From contig CAKPST010000006.1 in assembly GCA_934183355.1 (NCBI GenBank), forward strand, positions 1-45,436: a stretch of 45,436 nt of DNA. Reading direction: 5' to 3'. The notes under the pieces are model-generated. The model did no database searches and was not told the origin of the DNA. It was given only the letters and a program-made list of their open reading frames with translations. Position 1 is the stretch's first letter. Every line of letters starts with the position of its first letter. Below are positions 15,585 through 24,508 of the stretch, one piece after another. Origin of the DNA: an uncultured Prevotella sp. (lineage in GTDB: Bacteria > Bacteroidota > Bacteroidia > Bacteroidales > Bacteroidaceae). Made by a program: the position numbers and the translations under genes.

Positions 15585-18557
15585 TTAGAACGTCAGTCCC
15601 AGGCTCAGCGAGTAGGTTCTTGGACGTGGATAGAAGCTGCTGTCCACTCCGTTTGGCACTTCTGGGTCGGCACCCGAATAGTTGGTTATGCAGAACACGT
15701 TCTGCACCATAGCCGAGAGCGACAGTGAGCACCACTTAGACACCTTACCGAAGTTGTAGCTCAGGTTGATGTTGTCGAGTTTCAAGAACGAGGCGTTCTC
15801 TACATAATAGTCCGACAGATACTGGCGTGTCTTGAATCCGGTCTTCATATAGCTGCGGTTGAGATTGTTGAGCTGTAGTCCGTCTGCCCATGTCTCAAGC
15901 TCCCAAGCTCCGGTGTTCATAGCCGTTGCGTTGTATACGTAGTTGCCTATGTTGGCACGGAAACTCATGCCGAGTGTGAGCTGCTTGTAGCGGAGCGAGG
16001 TTGACAATCCCATGATATAGTCGGGCATCGGCGAGTGGTAGCGATAGCGGTCCGACTCGTTGATTACGCCATCGTGATTTACGTCGGCATAGGCTCCCTC
16101 GATAGGTTTGCCGTTGCGGTCGTAGAGCTGGTGGTAGACGTAGAACATGTTGGGTGTATAACCCTCGGTGAGCACCTGAATCTGGTTCTGGTCCTTCACC
16201 GTCGGACCTACAATCATGTTGGTCTCGCTGTCGCTCTTCACCAATGAGAGGTTCTTCACCGTCATCTTCTGCCATGTGAAGTTGTATGAGAGGTTCCATT
16301 CCCAGTCCTTGGTCTGCACCGGTGTAGCATTGAGTGTCACCTCGATACCGTGGCTGTCTACGTTGCCCACATTGGTAGTGATGGTCTTGCCAAACTGTGT
16401 GCCTGCCGCTGCCGGAACGGTTGCTATGAGGTCCTTGGTCTTGCGGGTGTAGAAGTCGAACGAGCCTGAGATGCGATTCTTCAAGAATCCGAAGTCGAAA
16501 CCTACGTTCCATGAGTCGGTGGTCTCCCACTTGAGGTTTGACACGTAAGCCTCTGGTCGATAGGTGTTAATCCATGTGCCGTTGACGTAAGCCTCGGCTC
16601 CCGAAGCGCTGTAGGTGTAAACGGGCAGATAGTTGTAGTTGCCGCCTACCTCCTGCTGACCAGTCACACCGTATGATGCACGGAGCTTGAGGTTGCTCAG
16701 CACCTTGTTGTCCTTGAGGAACTTCTCGTTGCTGACGGTCCAGCCCAAGCCTACTGATGGGAATGTACCCCAGCGATAGTCGCTGCCGAAGCGCGAGCTA
16801 CCGTCGCGACGCATAGTGGCTGTGAGGAGATAGCGTCCGTCAAACGAATAGTTGACACGACCGTAGTAAGAGAGCAATGTGTGGCGATAGTCCTCTGCCT
16901 TGTGGGTCTTGAGCTGCGAGCCTGCCATGTTATATTCTATGGTCTCGGGCTGTGTCGACTTCCAGTACTGGTAGTCGTAACCGATGGTTGCGTCGACATT
17001 GCTCTTAGCCTCCTCGAAGTAGTGGCCGTAGTTGGCATATACGGTGAGCAGATTGTTCATCTTCTTCTGCGGACCATAGTTATAATCGTAGCCACCATCG
17101 AAGTAGTTGGATGCTGCATAGTCGGGAATGCGGGTGTGCCCCTTGCCCTCGGCTACATCGGTGCCTACTGTTGCGTGGAGTTTTACATCGGGGAAGAAGT
17201 GGAGTTTGTAGTCAACATCAAAGTTGCCTATGAATCGCTTCACGTCGCTGCCTGCATCATACATGTCGACGAGTCCGCGTGGGTTGCGCTGTCCTGCCGA
17301 TGTGTTGATAGGATTGCCGCTGGCGTCGAGCGACTCGGTGTAGCCTCCCAACTTGTCCGAACCAGAGTAGACGGGCAATGTGGGATTGAATGTAGCGGCT
17401 GCCCAAATGGCGTTGCCGTTGTAGAATGAGTTCTTGGTGAGCGAACCTTTGGCGTTGAGCGTGAGCTTGAGGTGGTCGTTGAAGAAGCTCGGATTGAGCA
17501 CAAGACTACCTGTGAAACGCTCCGACTTGTCGCCGCGAATGATACCATTCTGATTGGCATAACCTACGGATGCACGGAAAGGCAGACCTTTAACAATATT
17601 GCCTGAGAGCGAAAGGTTGTTGTCGGTTGATAATGATGTGCGATATACCTCGTCATACCAGTTGGTAGAGGCATTGCCAAGCAGAGCCTTCTGAGCGTCG
17701 GTACCATTGGCGTTGATTACCGAACGAAACTCGTCGGCACTCAATATGTCCACCATCTGAGCACGGGTCTGCATAGTGTTGGTTGACGAGAACTGTATGT
17801 TGAGCTTGGCGTCGCTGCCCTTCTTAGTGGTGATGAGGATAACGCCGTTAGATGCACGCGAACCATAGATAGCTGTCGAGGCTGCATCCTTCAATACGGT
17901 CATCGACTCGATGTCCTGCGGATTGATCATGCTCAGGAAGTTGTCGGCTCCCGAGATGCCACCAAGCTCCAAAGGCACACCGTCGACAACTATCAATGGG
18001 TCGTTAGAGGCGTTCAGCGAAGCGCCGCCACGCACGCGAATAGTGCTACCAGATGTTGCAGAGCCCGAATTCGACATAATCTGCACACCCGACACCTTAC
18101 CATTGATGAGCTGTTCGGGCGAAGAAATAGAGCCTTTATTGAAGTCCTTTGCCTTGACTGTAGACACCGAACCCGTGAGGTCGCTCTTGCGTGTTGTACC
18201 ATAACCCACCACAACAACCTCGCCAATCTGACGGTCGTTGGAGTCGAGTTGTATGTTCATCACACCGTTATACAGTTTTACGGTCTTGGCTACATATCCT
18301 ATATATGATACAGAGATTTGTTTAGTTCCTTCGGGAACATTAATAGTGAAGTTGCCGTCGATATCGGTCACGGCGCCCGTCTTGCCGCCATCGAGCATGA
18401 TAGTGGCACCCATAAGAGGTTCGTGGTTATTGGCATCTACTACGCTGCCCTTTACAACGCGGTTCTGAGCCTGAGCCGACAAGCTTGACGCGGCAAGCAT
18501 TCCAGCGAGCAGCAGCGAGAAGCGCCCAACGGTTTTGTTTCCTTTTGTTTGGTTCAT
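15585..18557 (-). CDS. SusC/RagA-family TonB-dependent transporter
   Basis: The 990-residue outer membrane transporter has a signal peptide (SLLLAGMLAASSLSAQAQ), then a carboxypeptidase-D-like regulatory domain (VVKGSVVDANNHEPLMGATI, GKTGAVTDIDGNFTINVPEG) and the SusC hallmark motif GEVVVVGYGTTRKSDLTGSV, which contains the TonB box region. The plug domain follows (INGKVSGVQIMSNSGSATSGS, IRVRGGASLNASNDPLIVVDG) and then a 22-strand barrel ending TYSLSLGLTF with a terminal Phe. There is no N-terminal extension for an anti-sigma partner. It imports galactan oligosaccharides with the SusD lid; this substrate is inferred from the neighbouring GH53. It is the first gene of the PUL, with a leader of about 125 bases. 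Confidence 0.96.
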   Translation of the reverse strand: MNQTKGNKTVGRFSLLLAGMLAASSLSAQAQNRVVKGSVVDANNHEPLMGATIMLDGGKTGAVTDIDGNFTINVPEGTKQISVSYIGYVAKTVKLYNGVMNIQLDSNDRQIGEVVVVGYGTTRKSDLTGSVSTVKAKDFNKGSISSPEQLINGKVSGVQIMSNSGSATSGSTIRVRGGASLNASNDPLIVVDGVPLELGGISGADNFLSMINPQDIESMTVLKDAASTAIYGSRASNGVILITTKKGSDAKLNIQFSSTNTMQTRAQMVDILSADEFRSVINANGTDAQKALLGNASTNWYDEVYRTSLSTDNNLSLSGNIVKGLPFRASVGYANQNGIIRGDKSERFTGSLVLNPSFFNDHLKLTLNAKGSLTKNSFYNGNAIWAAATFNPTLPVYSGSDKLGGYTESLDASGNPINTSAGQRNPRGLVDMYDAGSDVKRFIGNFDVDYKLHFFPDVKLHATVGTDVAEGKGHTRIPDYAASNYFDGGYDYNYGPQKKMNNLLTVYANYGHYFEEAKSNVDATIGYDYQYWKSTQPETIEYNMAGSQLKTHKAEDYRHTLLSYYGRVNYSFDGRYLLTATMRRDGSSRFGSDYRWGTFPSVGLGWTVSNEKFLKDNKVLSNLKLRASYGVTGQQEVGGNYNYLPVYTYSASGAEAYVNGTWINTYRPEAYVSNLKWETTDSWNVGFDFGFLKNRISGSFDFYTRKTKDLIATVPAAAGTQFGKTITTNVGNVDSHGIEVTLNATPVQTKDWEWNLSYNFTWQKMTVKNLSLVKSDSETNMIVGPTVKDQNQIQVLTEGYTPNMFYVYHQLYDRNGKPIEGAYADVNHDGVINESDRYRYHSPMPDYIMGLSTSLRYKQLTLGMSFRANIGNYVYNATAMNTGAWELETWADGLQLNNLNRSYMKTGFKTRQYLSDYYVENASFLKLDNINLSYNFGKVSKWCSLSLSAMVQNVFCITNYSGADPEVPNGVDSSFYPRPRTYSLSLGLTF

Positions 18558-18603
18558 GTTGAAAACGTTTAGGTAAATATGGTTTTTAATTCTTTCCTTT
18601 TAA

Positions 18604-18637
18604 TAAATGTCTACTGTTGCGGTAAATGTCTACTGTT
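18604..18637. repeat. Duplicated 15-mer in the susC leader
   Basis: TAAATGTCTACTGTT occurs at 18604-18618 and 18623-18637 (period 19). On the minus strand it reads AACAGTAGACATTTA twice, 46-80 bases upstream of the susC ATG and downstream of the predicted transcription start. A protein or RNA binding site in the leader is possible; nothing in the sequence proves it. Confidence 0.8.
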
Positions 18638-18688
18638 AGTTGCCCTGTTAGATTGAAGACTTGAAACGGTTGATATTTTGTTCGGTTG

Positions 18689-18696
18689 CAAAATTA
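18689..18696 (-). promoter_or_regulatory. -7 element of the PUL promoter (susC)
   Basis: On the minus strand TAATTTTG, followed by C, matches TAnnTTTGC. The -33 region is weak, which fits an activator-dependent PUL promoter. The leader to the susC ATG would be about 125 bases. Confidence 0.6.
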
Positions 18697-18860
18697 CACT
18701 TAATGACAAAAATCAAGCGTCACATATTGGACAAATGGCAAAACAAAATGGACAAAATAGACGGAGAATGCCCATAAACAAAGGATTTGGCTAATTTGTA
18801 AAGAGGAAAAGGGAAATATGTAGGGAGGATATTGGACAATGCTATTCACCATAAAAGCTT

Positions 18861-19381
18861 TTTTTGTTTTTTATCTGCAATACTGCAATTCTTACGATTT
18901 TAGCCTTGCAACATACTGTGTGACAATATGTTGCAAGGATTGCAGATTGCTTGCAGATGGGGATTTGCTACTGCAATAACTGCAATTCTGGAACATGAGA
19001 ACATGAGGGGATTAGGGGGTTAGACATAAGAACAGGTGGTGGGGTGACAGCTGACACAGTTGGGAGTTGTACAAACGGCTTCGTAACAATCGTACAAGGG
19101 CGTTGTACAACTCGTACAAGGGCTTTGTACTGTTTGTAACTGGGCTTAGTAGTGGGCGTACAAGGGCTTAGTACTAATCGTACAAGGACGTGATAAAAGT
19201 TGGTGGTACAAAGTTACGTATTACAGTTGGATAAAGGTGCAAGTCCCTTCGGGACTTGCAGTTGATGTATGATTATTGCAGTTGGTGACGAGTCTACTGC
19301 AATTCTATAACAACATGTATACCAAATGGTTAGGCAGATATTTCAAGAAGAATTGCAGTATTGCAGATAAAAAAAGAAAAA
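18861..19381 (+). repeat. Modular intergenic element, copy A (inverted repeat bounded)
   Basis: The ends are 27-bp perfect inverted repeats at 18867-18893 and 19348-19374 (core ATCTGCAATACTGCAATTC), with T-rich flanks extending them. Inside are a 12-bp perfect hairpin CCTTGCAACATA / TATGTTGCAAGG (18904-18915 and 18927-18938), scattered CTGCAA words, a 22-nt tandem array (19069-19201) and a 10-bp hairpin TGCAAGTCCC-TTC-GGGACTTGCA (19238-19260). No open frame is supported. The parts recur in the same order at 45083-45436. A MITE-like or structured-RNA element is possible. Confidence 0.8.
19069..19201 (+). repeat. 22-nt tandem array, copy A
   Basis: Six units begin at 19069, 19092, 19114, 19136, 19158 and 19180; the first is 23 nt, the others 22. 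The best unit is GTACAAGGGCTTTGTAC plus a 5-nt linker. In units 2 and 3 GTACAA and TTGTAC are perfect 6-bp inverted repeats, so each unit can form its own hairpin. There are no unique spacers, so it is not a CRISPR array. Confidence 0.85.
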
Positions 19382-19389
19382 ACTAATTA

Positions 19390-19434
19390 TATAGGAGGTA
19401 CGGTCTTCTAACTCTACAAACCGTACCTCCTATA
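19390..19434 (-). terminator. Terminator of the HD phosphodiesterase gene
   Basis: TATAGGAGGTACGGT (19390-19404) and its exact reverse complement (19420-19434) give a 15-bp stem with a 15-base loop. It lies 10 bases after the stop codon on the minus strand, followed by an A/T-rich stretch with TTTTTTC further on. Confidence 0.8.
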
Positions 19435-19443
19435 GATTCTCCT

Positions 19444-21498
19444 TTACGGCTTCTTTGCCTCGGGATATGATATTCGTGTGTGATATATTGATTTCAATCG
19501 CTCAATGAGCACGAGCTTGGCAAGGGCGATGTCGCGGAACGTGATGGGACACTCCTTGAAATAGCCGTCAGCCACATCGCCATCGATGATACGATTGACA
19601 AGGTCGGAGATGCTCTCCTCGGTGTATTCTGACAGCGAACGCGACGCTGCCTCCACTCCGTCGGCTATCATGAGGATGGCTTGCTCACGAGTGAATGGGT
19701 TGGGACCAGGATACTGGAATGGTGCCGGGTCAACCTCCTCGTCAGGATGCTCGTTCTGATACTTGATGTAGAAATACTTGGTGATGCCCATGCCATGATG
19801 AGTCACGATGAAGTCGCGTATTATAGCAGGCAGATTCTCGCGCTCGGCTATCTTCACGCCCTCCGTCACATGATTGATGATGATGCGGGCGCTCTCCTTA
19901 TAAGGCATGTTGTCGTGCGGATTGACACCAGCCTGATTCTCGGTGAAGAATACGGGGTCGGTCATCTTGCCTATGTCATGATACAAGGCACCCGTGCGGA
20001 CAAGCAGCGAGTTGGCTCCAATCTTGTTGGCTATCTCAGCCGCAAGGTTGCCCACGGTGATGGAATGCTGGAAGGTGCCTGGAGCCACCTCCGAGAGATT
20101 GCGCAGAATGCCATGATTGGTGTTGGACAACTCAAAGAGTGTGACGCTCGACACAAATCCAAAAGTCTTCTCGATGATGTACATCAGAGGATAAGACAAG
20201 AGCAGGAACACGCCGTTGACAACGAAGTGATAGTACATATCGTGGTCCATCAGCGTGAAGTCGTTGTCTTGCATCATCTGCATGGCAAAATATACCAGCG
20301 CACTGCCCATAGCCACGAGGATGCCCGTCTTGAACACCTGAGCACGACGTGTCAACTCGCGCAGCGAATAGATGGCAATGAGTCCTGCCACTATCTGTAT
20401 GATGATGAACTCATACTGATATCTGACGGCTGTGGTGCAGATGAGAATCATCGTGACATGCGACACGAAGGCTGTGCGCGAATCCATGAACACACGCACA
20501 AAGATGGGTGCCATCGCAAAGGGAACGATGTAGACACTCATGAAGTTGTGGCGCATCATCATAGCAACTATCACAGGGAAGAGCGTGATGAGCGCGTAGA
20601 GCATGGCGATGGAGCGCGGCTTGTTGAAATACTCGCGGCGGAAGAGCGCCAGATAGAGCGTGAAGAGCGCCACCATCAGCGTCACAAAGATAATCTGTCC
20701 GATGACGGTGTCGGTGATTTCGTTCTGTGTGGCAGAGCGTCGTTTTATCTCGCGCTCAAACGAATTGAGCACACGATAGGTGTATTCGTCGACGATGTCG
20801 CCACGGTCTATCACCTTCTGACCACTCATCACCATGCCACTTGCCGGCGGAATAGACGAGAGGAGGTCGTTGCGCTCGGTTTCTGAGCGCTCCTTGTCAT
20901 ATATTAGGTTTGGCTCAATGTAGTTGTTGAGATTGCAACGCTGCAATATGGGGCGTTGCTCGGCGATGCGCTCGTCCAGGAACAGCTGCTCGTAGGCAGA
21001 GAGTGTGGAATAGAAATTGCCGAGCGACACGCTCTGCGCATTGTTGCCTATCACCAGACGCACCATCGTAGTGGAGTCGCGGAATATCTCGTTATACTCT
21101 GGCGTGTCCATGATGCCAGCCTGATAGAGCTTGTGCATGCGCTGCGTGATGATGGACATGTAGCCATCGGGCAGTCCGGGGATGCCATTATGATAGTCGT
21201 TCTTGAACTTCTCAATCTGCTTGTTCTCCACCGTCTTGTCGTAGTTGTAGTAGGGTTGATAGGTCTCAAGCAGCGAGTCTTCTTGCGCCTTGATGGTCTC
21301 GTCGGTCTTGTAGATGGGGAAGTCGAACTTGGCTATGAACGATCCATACATCCACGGCTTGCCTACGTCATACTTGAAGCGCTGGCTCTCGTTGCGCGGC
21401 AGCACCCACACGATGACCGACACCGTGATTAGCACCAGCGTAATGCGGCTAAGCAGATTGCGCCAGAATCGGTTGTTGCTGTTGTCAAATCTGTACAT
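19444..21498 (-). CDS. pgpH: 7TMR-HD phosphohydrolase (PgpH type, cyclic di-AMP phosphodiesterase family)
   Basis: The 684-residue protein has an N-terminal membrane segment (about 15-34, LVLITVSVIVWVL), an extracytoplasmic 7TMR-HDED region to about 260, a seven-helix membrane block (about 260-460) and a cytoplasmic HD domain. Metal ligands visible are His about 478 in FQHSITVGNLA, His507-Asp508 in YHDIGKM, and the later NHVTEGV and THHGMGI histidines. This architecture is that of PgpH, which degrades cyclic di-AMP to pApA in Firmicutes; the same activity is inferred here. It stands alone on the minus strand, with its own terminator and a possible -7 element (TAAATTTGC) upstream. Confidence 0.9.
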   Translation of the reverse strand: MYRFDNSNNRFWRNLLSRITLVLITVSVIVWVLPRNESQRFKYDVGKPWMYGSFIAKFDFPIYKTDETIKAQEDSLLETYQPYYNYDKTVENKQIEKFKNDYHNGIPGLPDGYMSIITQRMHKLYQAGIMDTPEYNEIFRDSTTMVRLVIGNNAQSVSLGNFYSTLSAYEQLFLDERIAEQRPILQRCNLNNYIEPNLIYDKERSETERNDLLSSIPPASGMVMSGQKVIDRGDIVDEYTYRVLNSFEREIKRRSATQNEITDTVIGQIIFVTLMVALFTLYLALFRREYFNKPRSIAMLYALITLFPVIVAMMMRHNFMSVYIVPFAMAPIFVRVFMDSRTAFVSHVTMILICTTAVRYQYEFIIIQIVAGLIAIYSLRELTRRAQVFKTGILVAMGSALVYFAMQMMQDNDFTLMDHDMYYHFVVNGVFLLLSYPLMYIIEKTFGFVSSVTLFELSNTNHGILRNLSEVAPGTFQHSITVGNLAAEIANKIGANSLLVRTGALYHDIGKMTDPVFFTENQAGVNPHDNMPYKESARIIINHVTEGVKIAERENLPAIIRDFIVTHHGMGITKYFYIKYQNEHPDEEVDPAPFQYPGPNPFTREQAILMIADGVEAASRSLSEYTEESISDLVNRIIDGDVADGYFKECPITFRDIALAKLVLIERLKSIYHTRISYPEAKKP

Positions 21499-21547
21499 AT
21501 TATTGAATCTAATACATTATATTAATAATAAACACATATATAATGAT

Positions 21548-21556
21548 GCAAATTTA
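21548..21556 (-). promoter_or_regulatory. -7 element of pgpH promoter
   Basis: The minus strand reads TAAATTTGC, matching TAnnTTTGC, 51 bp upstream of the pgpH ATG. No TTTG is seen at the expected -33 spacing. Confidence 0.45.
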
Positions 21557-21621
21557 TTAAAACTTCCTTGAATATCAATAGCTTTGTTGTGCAAAAAATG
21601 ATTTTCCCTATACTAATAGCC

Positions 21622-21658
21622 TTTTTCGATTATTTATTGTATCTTTGCATGTTGATTA
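21622..21658 (+). promoter_or_regulatory. gltX promoter
   Basis: TATCTTTGC at 21650-21658 is a good -7 element, with TTTTTCG (21622-21628) as a degenerate -33 about 21 bp upstream. The gltX ATG follows at 21701. Confidence 0.65.
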
Positions 21659-21700
21659 ATAATGTATGAAATTAAAATAAAATAATATAACATACTAAAT

Positions 21701-23218
21701 ATGTCAGATAGAAGAGTAAGAGTGCGTTTCGCACCAAGTCCAACAGGACCATTGCACATCGGTGGTGTGCGTACAGCATTGTATAACTATCTTTTCGCAC
21801 GTCAGCATGGCGGCGACTTCGTATTCCGCATCGAGGACACCGACTCCAACCGCTTTGTGCCGGGAGCCGAGGACTACATCATCGAGTCGTTCCGTTGGCT
21901 GGGCATCAAGTTTGACGAGGGTGTCAGCTTCGGTGGCAACCACGGACCTTATCGCCAGAGCGAGCGCCGAGCTATATACAAGAAGTATGTAGAGCAGCTG
22001 CTGGCTGACGACAAGGCATACATCGCCTTTGACACACCAGAGCAGCTTGAGGCTAAGCGTGCCGAGATTCAGAACTTCCAGTATGACGCACATACACGCC
22101 TGCAGATGACCAACTCGCTCACTCTCCCTAAGGAGGAGGTGGAGCGCCGCATAGCCGACGGCGAGCAGTATGTGGTGAGATTCAAGGTGGAGCCGGGCAT
22201 CGAGGTGCATGTGGACGACATGATTCGCGGCGACGTGAAGATTAAGAGCGACATCCTCGACGACAAGGTGCTATACAAGAGCGCCGACGAGCTGCCTACA
22301 TACCACTTGGCTAACATCGTGGACGACCACCTCATGGAGATTACACACGTGATTCGTGGCGAGGAGTGGCTGCCGAGCGCTCCGCTGCACGTGCTGCTGT
22401 ATCGCGCATTCGGATGGGAGGACACCATGCCGACATTCGCCCACCTGCCACTGCTGCTGAAGCCAGAGGGCAAGGGCAAGTTGTCTAAGCGCGACGGCGA
22501 CCGTCTGGGATTCCCAGTGTTCCCACTTGAGTGGCACGATCCTAAGACTGGCGACGTTTCTTCGGGCTATCGCGAGAGTGGCTACTTCCCAGAGGCAGTG
22601 GTTAACTTCCTGGCTCTGCTGGGATGGAACCCTGGCACTGAGCAGGAGCTGTTCACACTCGACGAGCTGGTCAACCTGTTTGACATCCACAAGTGCTCTA
22701 AGGCTGGCGCACGCTTCGACTTCCAGAAGGGCATGTGGTTCAACCACGAGTATATACTGCGCAAGTCGAACGAGGAGATAGCCAACCTCTTTGCCCCAAT
22801 CGTTGCCAACAATGGCGTAGACGAGACAATGGAGCGCATCACTCAGGTGGTGGCAATGATGAAGGATCGCGTGACATTCGTCAAGGAGTTGTGGCCTCTG
22901 TGCTCATTCTTCTTCATCGCACCGACAGAATACGATGCCAAGACAGTCAAGAAGCGCTGGAAGGAAGACTCTGCCAAGGTGATGGGCGAACTCGCTGACG
23001 TGCTGGAGGCTATCGACGACTTCTCTATCGAGGGTCAGGAGCCTGTAGTGATGAAGTGGGTGGAGGACAAGGGCTATAAGCTCGGCGACGTGATGAACGC
23101 CTTCCGCCTCGCACTTGTCGGCATTGGCAAGGGTCCGGGTATGTTCGACATCTCGGCTTTCCTCGGCAAGGAAGAGACACTGAAGCGCCTGCGCAAGGCG
23201 ATTGAAGTACTGGGATAA
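21701..23218 (+). CDS. gltX: Glutamyl-tRNA synthetase
   Basis: The 505-residue class I synthetase carries the HIGH-type motif [13 protein letters not shown] (HIGG at 19-22) and the KMSKS-type motif [10 protein letters not shown] (about 260-264). Other GluRS blocks include [17 protein letters not shown]-like [13 protein letters not shown] and [19 protein letters not shown]. The C-terminal anticodon-binding domain covers about 350-505. It charges tRNA-Glu with glutamate in the cytoplasm. The gene has its own promoter, and waaA follows after only 13 bp, so the two are probably transcribed together. Confidence 0.97.
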   Translation: MSDRRVRVRFAPSPTGPLHIGGVRTALYNYLFARQHGGDFVFRIEDTDSNRFVPGAEDYIIESFRWLGIKFDEGVSFGGNHGPYRQSERRAIYKKYVEQLLADDKAYIAFDTPEQLEAKRAEIQNFQYDAHTRLQMTNSLTLPKEEVERRIADGEQYVVRFKVEPGIEVHVDDMIRGDVKIKSDILDDKVLYKSADELPTYHLANIVDDHLMEITHVIRGEEWLPSAPLHVLLYRAFGWEDTMPTFAHLPLLLKPEGKGKLSKRDGDRLGFPVFPLEWHDPKTGDVSSGYRESGYFPEAVVNFLALLGWNPGTEQELFTLDELVNLFDIHKCSKAGARFDFQKGMWFNHEYILRKSNEEIANLFAPIVANNGVDETMERITQVVAMMKDRVTFVKELWPLCSFFFIAPTEYDAKTVKKRWKEDSAKVMGELADVLEAIDDFSIEGQEPVVMKWVEDKGYKLGDVMNAFRLALVGIGKGPGMFDISAFLGKEETLKRLRKAIEVLG

Positions 23219-23231
23219 TAAACGACTTTTT

Positions 23232-24479
23232 ATGTATAACATTGCTATTTACCTGTACCTAATCGGCGTTGCCATTGCGAGCCTGTTCAACGACAAGGTG
23301 CGCAAGATGTGGCGAGGCGAACGGCAGACCATCAAGCTGCTGCGCGAGAAGGTGGACCATGACGCCAAGTATGTGTGGTTTCATGCTGCATCGCTCGGCG
23401 AGTTTGAGCAGGGTCGCCCACTAATGGAGCGTCTGCGCGAACTGCACCCAGAGTACAAGATTCTGCTCACCTTCTTTTCGCCCTCTGGTTATGAGGTGCG
23501 CAAGGACTACAAGGGAGCCGACATTGTGTGCTATCTGCCGCTTGACACCATTCGCAACTCGCGACGCTTTCTGCGTGCCGTGCGTCCGGTGATGGCTTTC
23601 TTCATCAAGTATGAGTTCTGGTACAACTATTTCCACATACTACAGCATCGTGGAGTGCCAGTATACAGCGTGTCGTGCATATTCCGCAAGAACCAAATAT
23701 TCTTCCGTAGCTATGGCAAGCAGTATGGCAAGGTGCTGAGATGTGTCACCAAGTTCTTCGTGCAGAACGAGGAGAGCCGCCAACTGTTGCATGGCATCGG
23801 CATCGACTGCTCGGAGGTGGTGGGCGACACGCGCTTCGACCGTGTGTTGCAGATACGCGACGCTGCCAAGCAACTGCCTATAGTGGACGCTTTCAGATAT
23901 GGCTCTACACAGCATGATGCCGACAAACAGCCGATAAAGACGTTTGTGGCTGGCTCGTCGTGGGGACCTGATGAGGACATCTTCATACGCTACTTCAACG
24001 AGCATCCCGACTGGCGACTTATCATAGCACCGCATGTCATAAGTCCTGAGCATCTGGAGCAGATTCTGTCTAAGTTGCAGCGCAAGGCTGTGCGATATAC
24101 TCAGACTACTCCCGAGGAGGCTGCCAATGCCGACTGTCTTATCATCGACTGCTTCGGTCTGCTATCGTCGATATACAACTATGGCGATGTGGCTTATGTG
24201 GGCGGTGGATTTGGTGTGGGCATCCACAATGTGCTGGAGGCTGCTGTATGGCGCATGCCGGTTTTCTTCGGTCCCAACAACAAGCACTTTCAGGAGGCTC
24301 AGTGGCTGCTGCACTCTAAGGGCGGCATCGAGATTGGCTCGTATGAGGACTTTGCGGCACAGATGGACCGACTGATTGACTCGCCTGCACTCGTGGAAGA
24401 ACTCGGAAACGCGGCTGGAAAGGTGGTTGAGGAGCACACGGGGGCGACGGAAATGGTCATCAAGTCGTGTGGTCTGTAA
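23232..24479 (+). CDS. waaA: 3-deoxy-D-manno-octulosonic acid (Kdo) transferase
   Basis: The 415-residue GT30 enzyme has an N-terminal membrane anchor (MYNIAIYLYLIGVAIASLF), then WFHAASLGEFEQGRPLMERL with the conserved catalytic Glu region, FFIKYEFWYNYF, NEESRQLLHGIGI, VAGSSWGPDEDIF and the C-terminal YVGGGFGVGIHNVLEAA typical of WaaA/KdtA. It adds Kdo to lipid A precursor at the cytoplasmic face of the inner membrane. ATG 23232 gives the correct family N-terminus; an earlier in-frame ATG at 23202 overlaps gltX. A large inverted-repeat element follows the stop codon. Confidence 0.94.
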   Translation: MYNIAIYLYLIGVAIASLFNDKVRKMWRGERQTIKLLREKVDHDAKYVWFHAASLGEFEQGRPLMERLRELHPEYKILLTFFSPSGYEVRKDYKGADIVCYLPLDTIRNSRRFLRAVRPVMAFFIKYEFWYNYFHILQHRGVPVYSVSCIFRKNQIFFRSYGKQYGKVLRCVTKFFVQNEESRQLLHGIGIDCSEVVGDTRFDRVLQIRDAAKQLPIVDAFRYGSTQHDADKQPIKTFVAGSSWGPDEDIFIRYFNEHPDWRLIIAPHVISPEHLEQILSKLQRKAVRYTQTTPEEAANADCLIIDCFGLLSSIYNYGDVAYVGGGFGVGIHNVLEAAVWRMPVFFGPNNKHFQEAQWLLHSKGGIEIGSYEDFAAQMDRLIDSPALVEELGNAAGKVVEEHTGATEMVIKSCGL

Positions 24480-24508
24480 TACGGAATACAACAAATAATA
24501 AAAACCAT

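Larger units (their letters stand above)
18558..19443. other. Long non-coding region between susC and the HD phosphodiesterase gene
   Basis: This stretch of 886 bases has no credible gene. From left to right it holds the susC leader with its duplicated 15-mer, the susC promoter, an A-rich segment without obvious features (18720-18860), a modular repeat element (18861-19381) and the terminator of the HD gene (19390-19434). Confidence 0.75.

Noticed and set aside
19069..19201. CRISPR array
   Set aside because: The units follow each other directly with only 5-nt linkers, no unique spacers exist and no cas gene is in the window.
18861..19381. Insertion sequence with a transposase gene
   Set aside because: Terminal inverted repeats are present but no frame of useful length lies between them and no target duplication is evident, so at most a non-autonomous element is supported.
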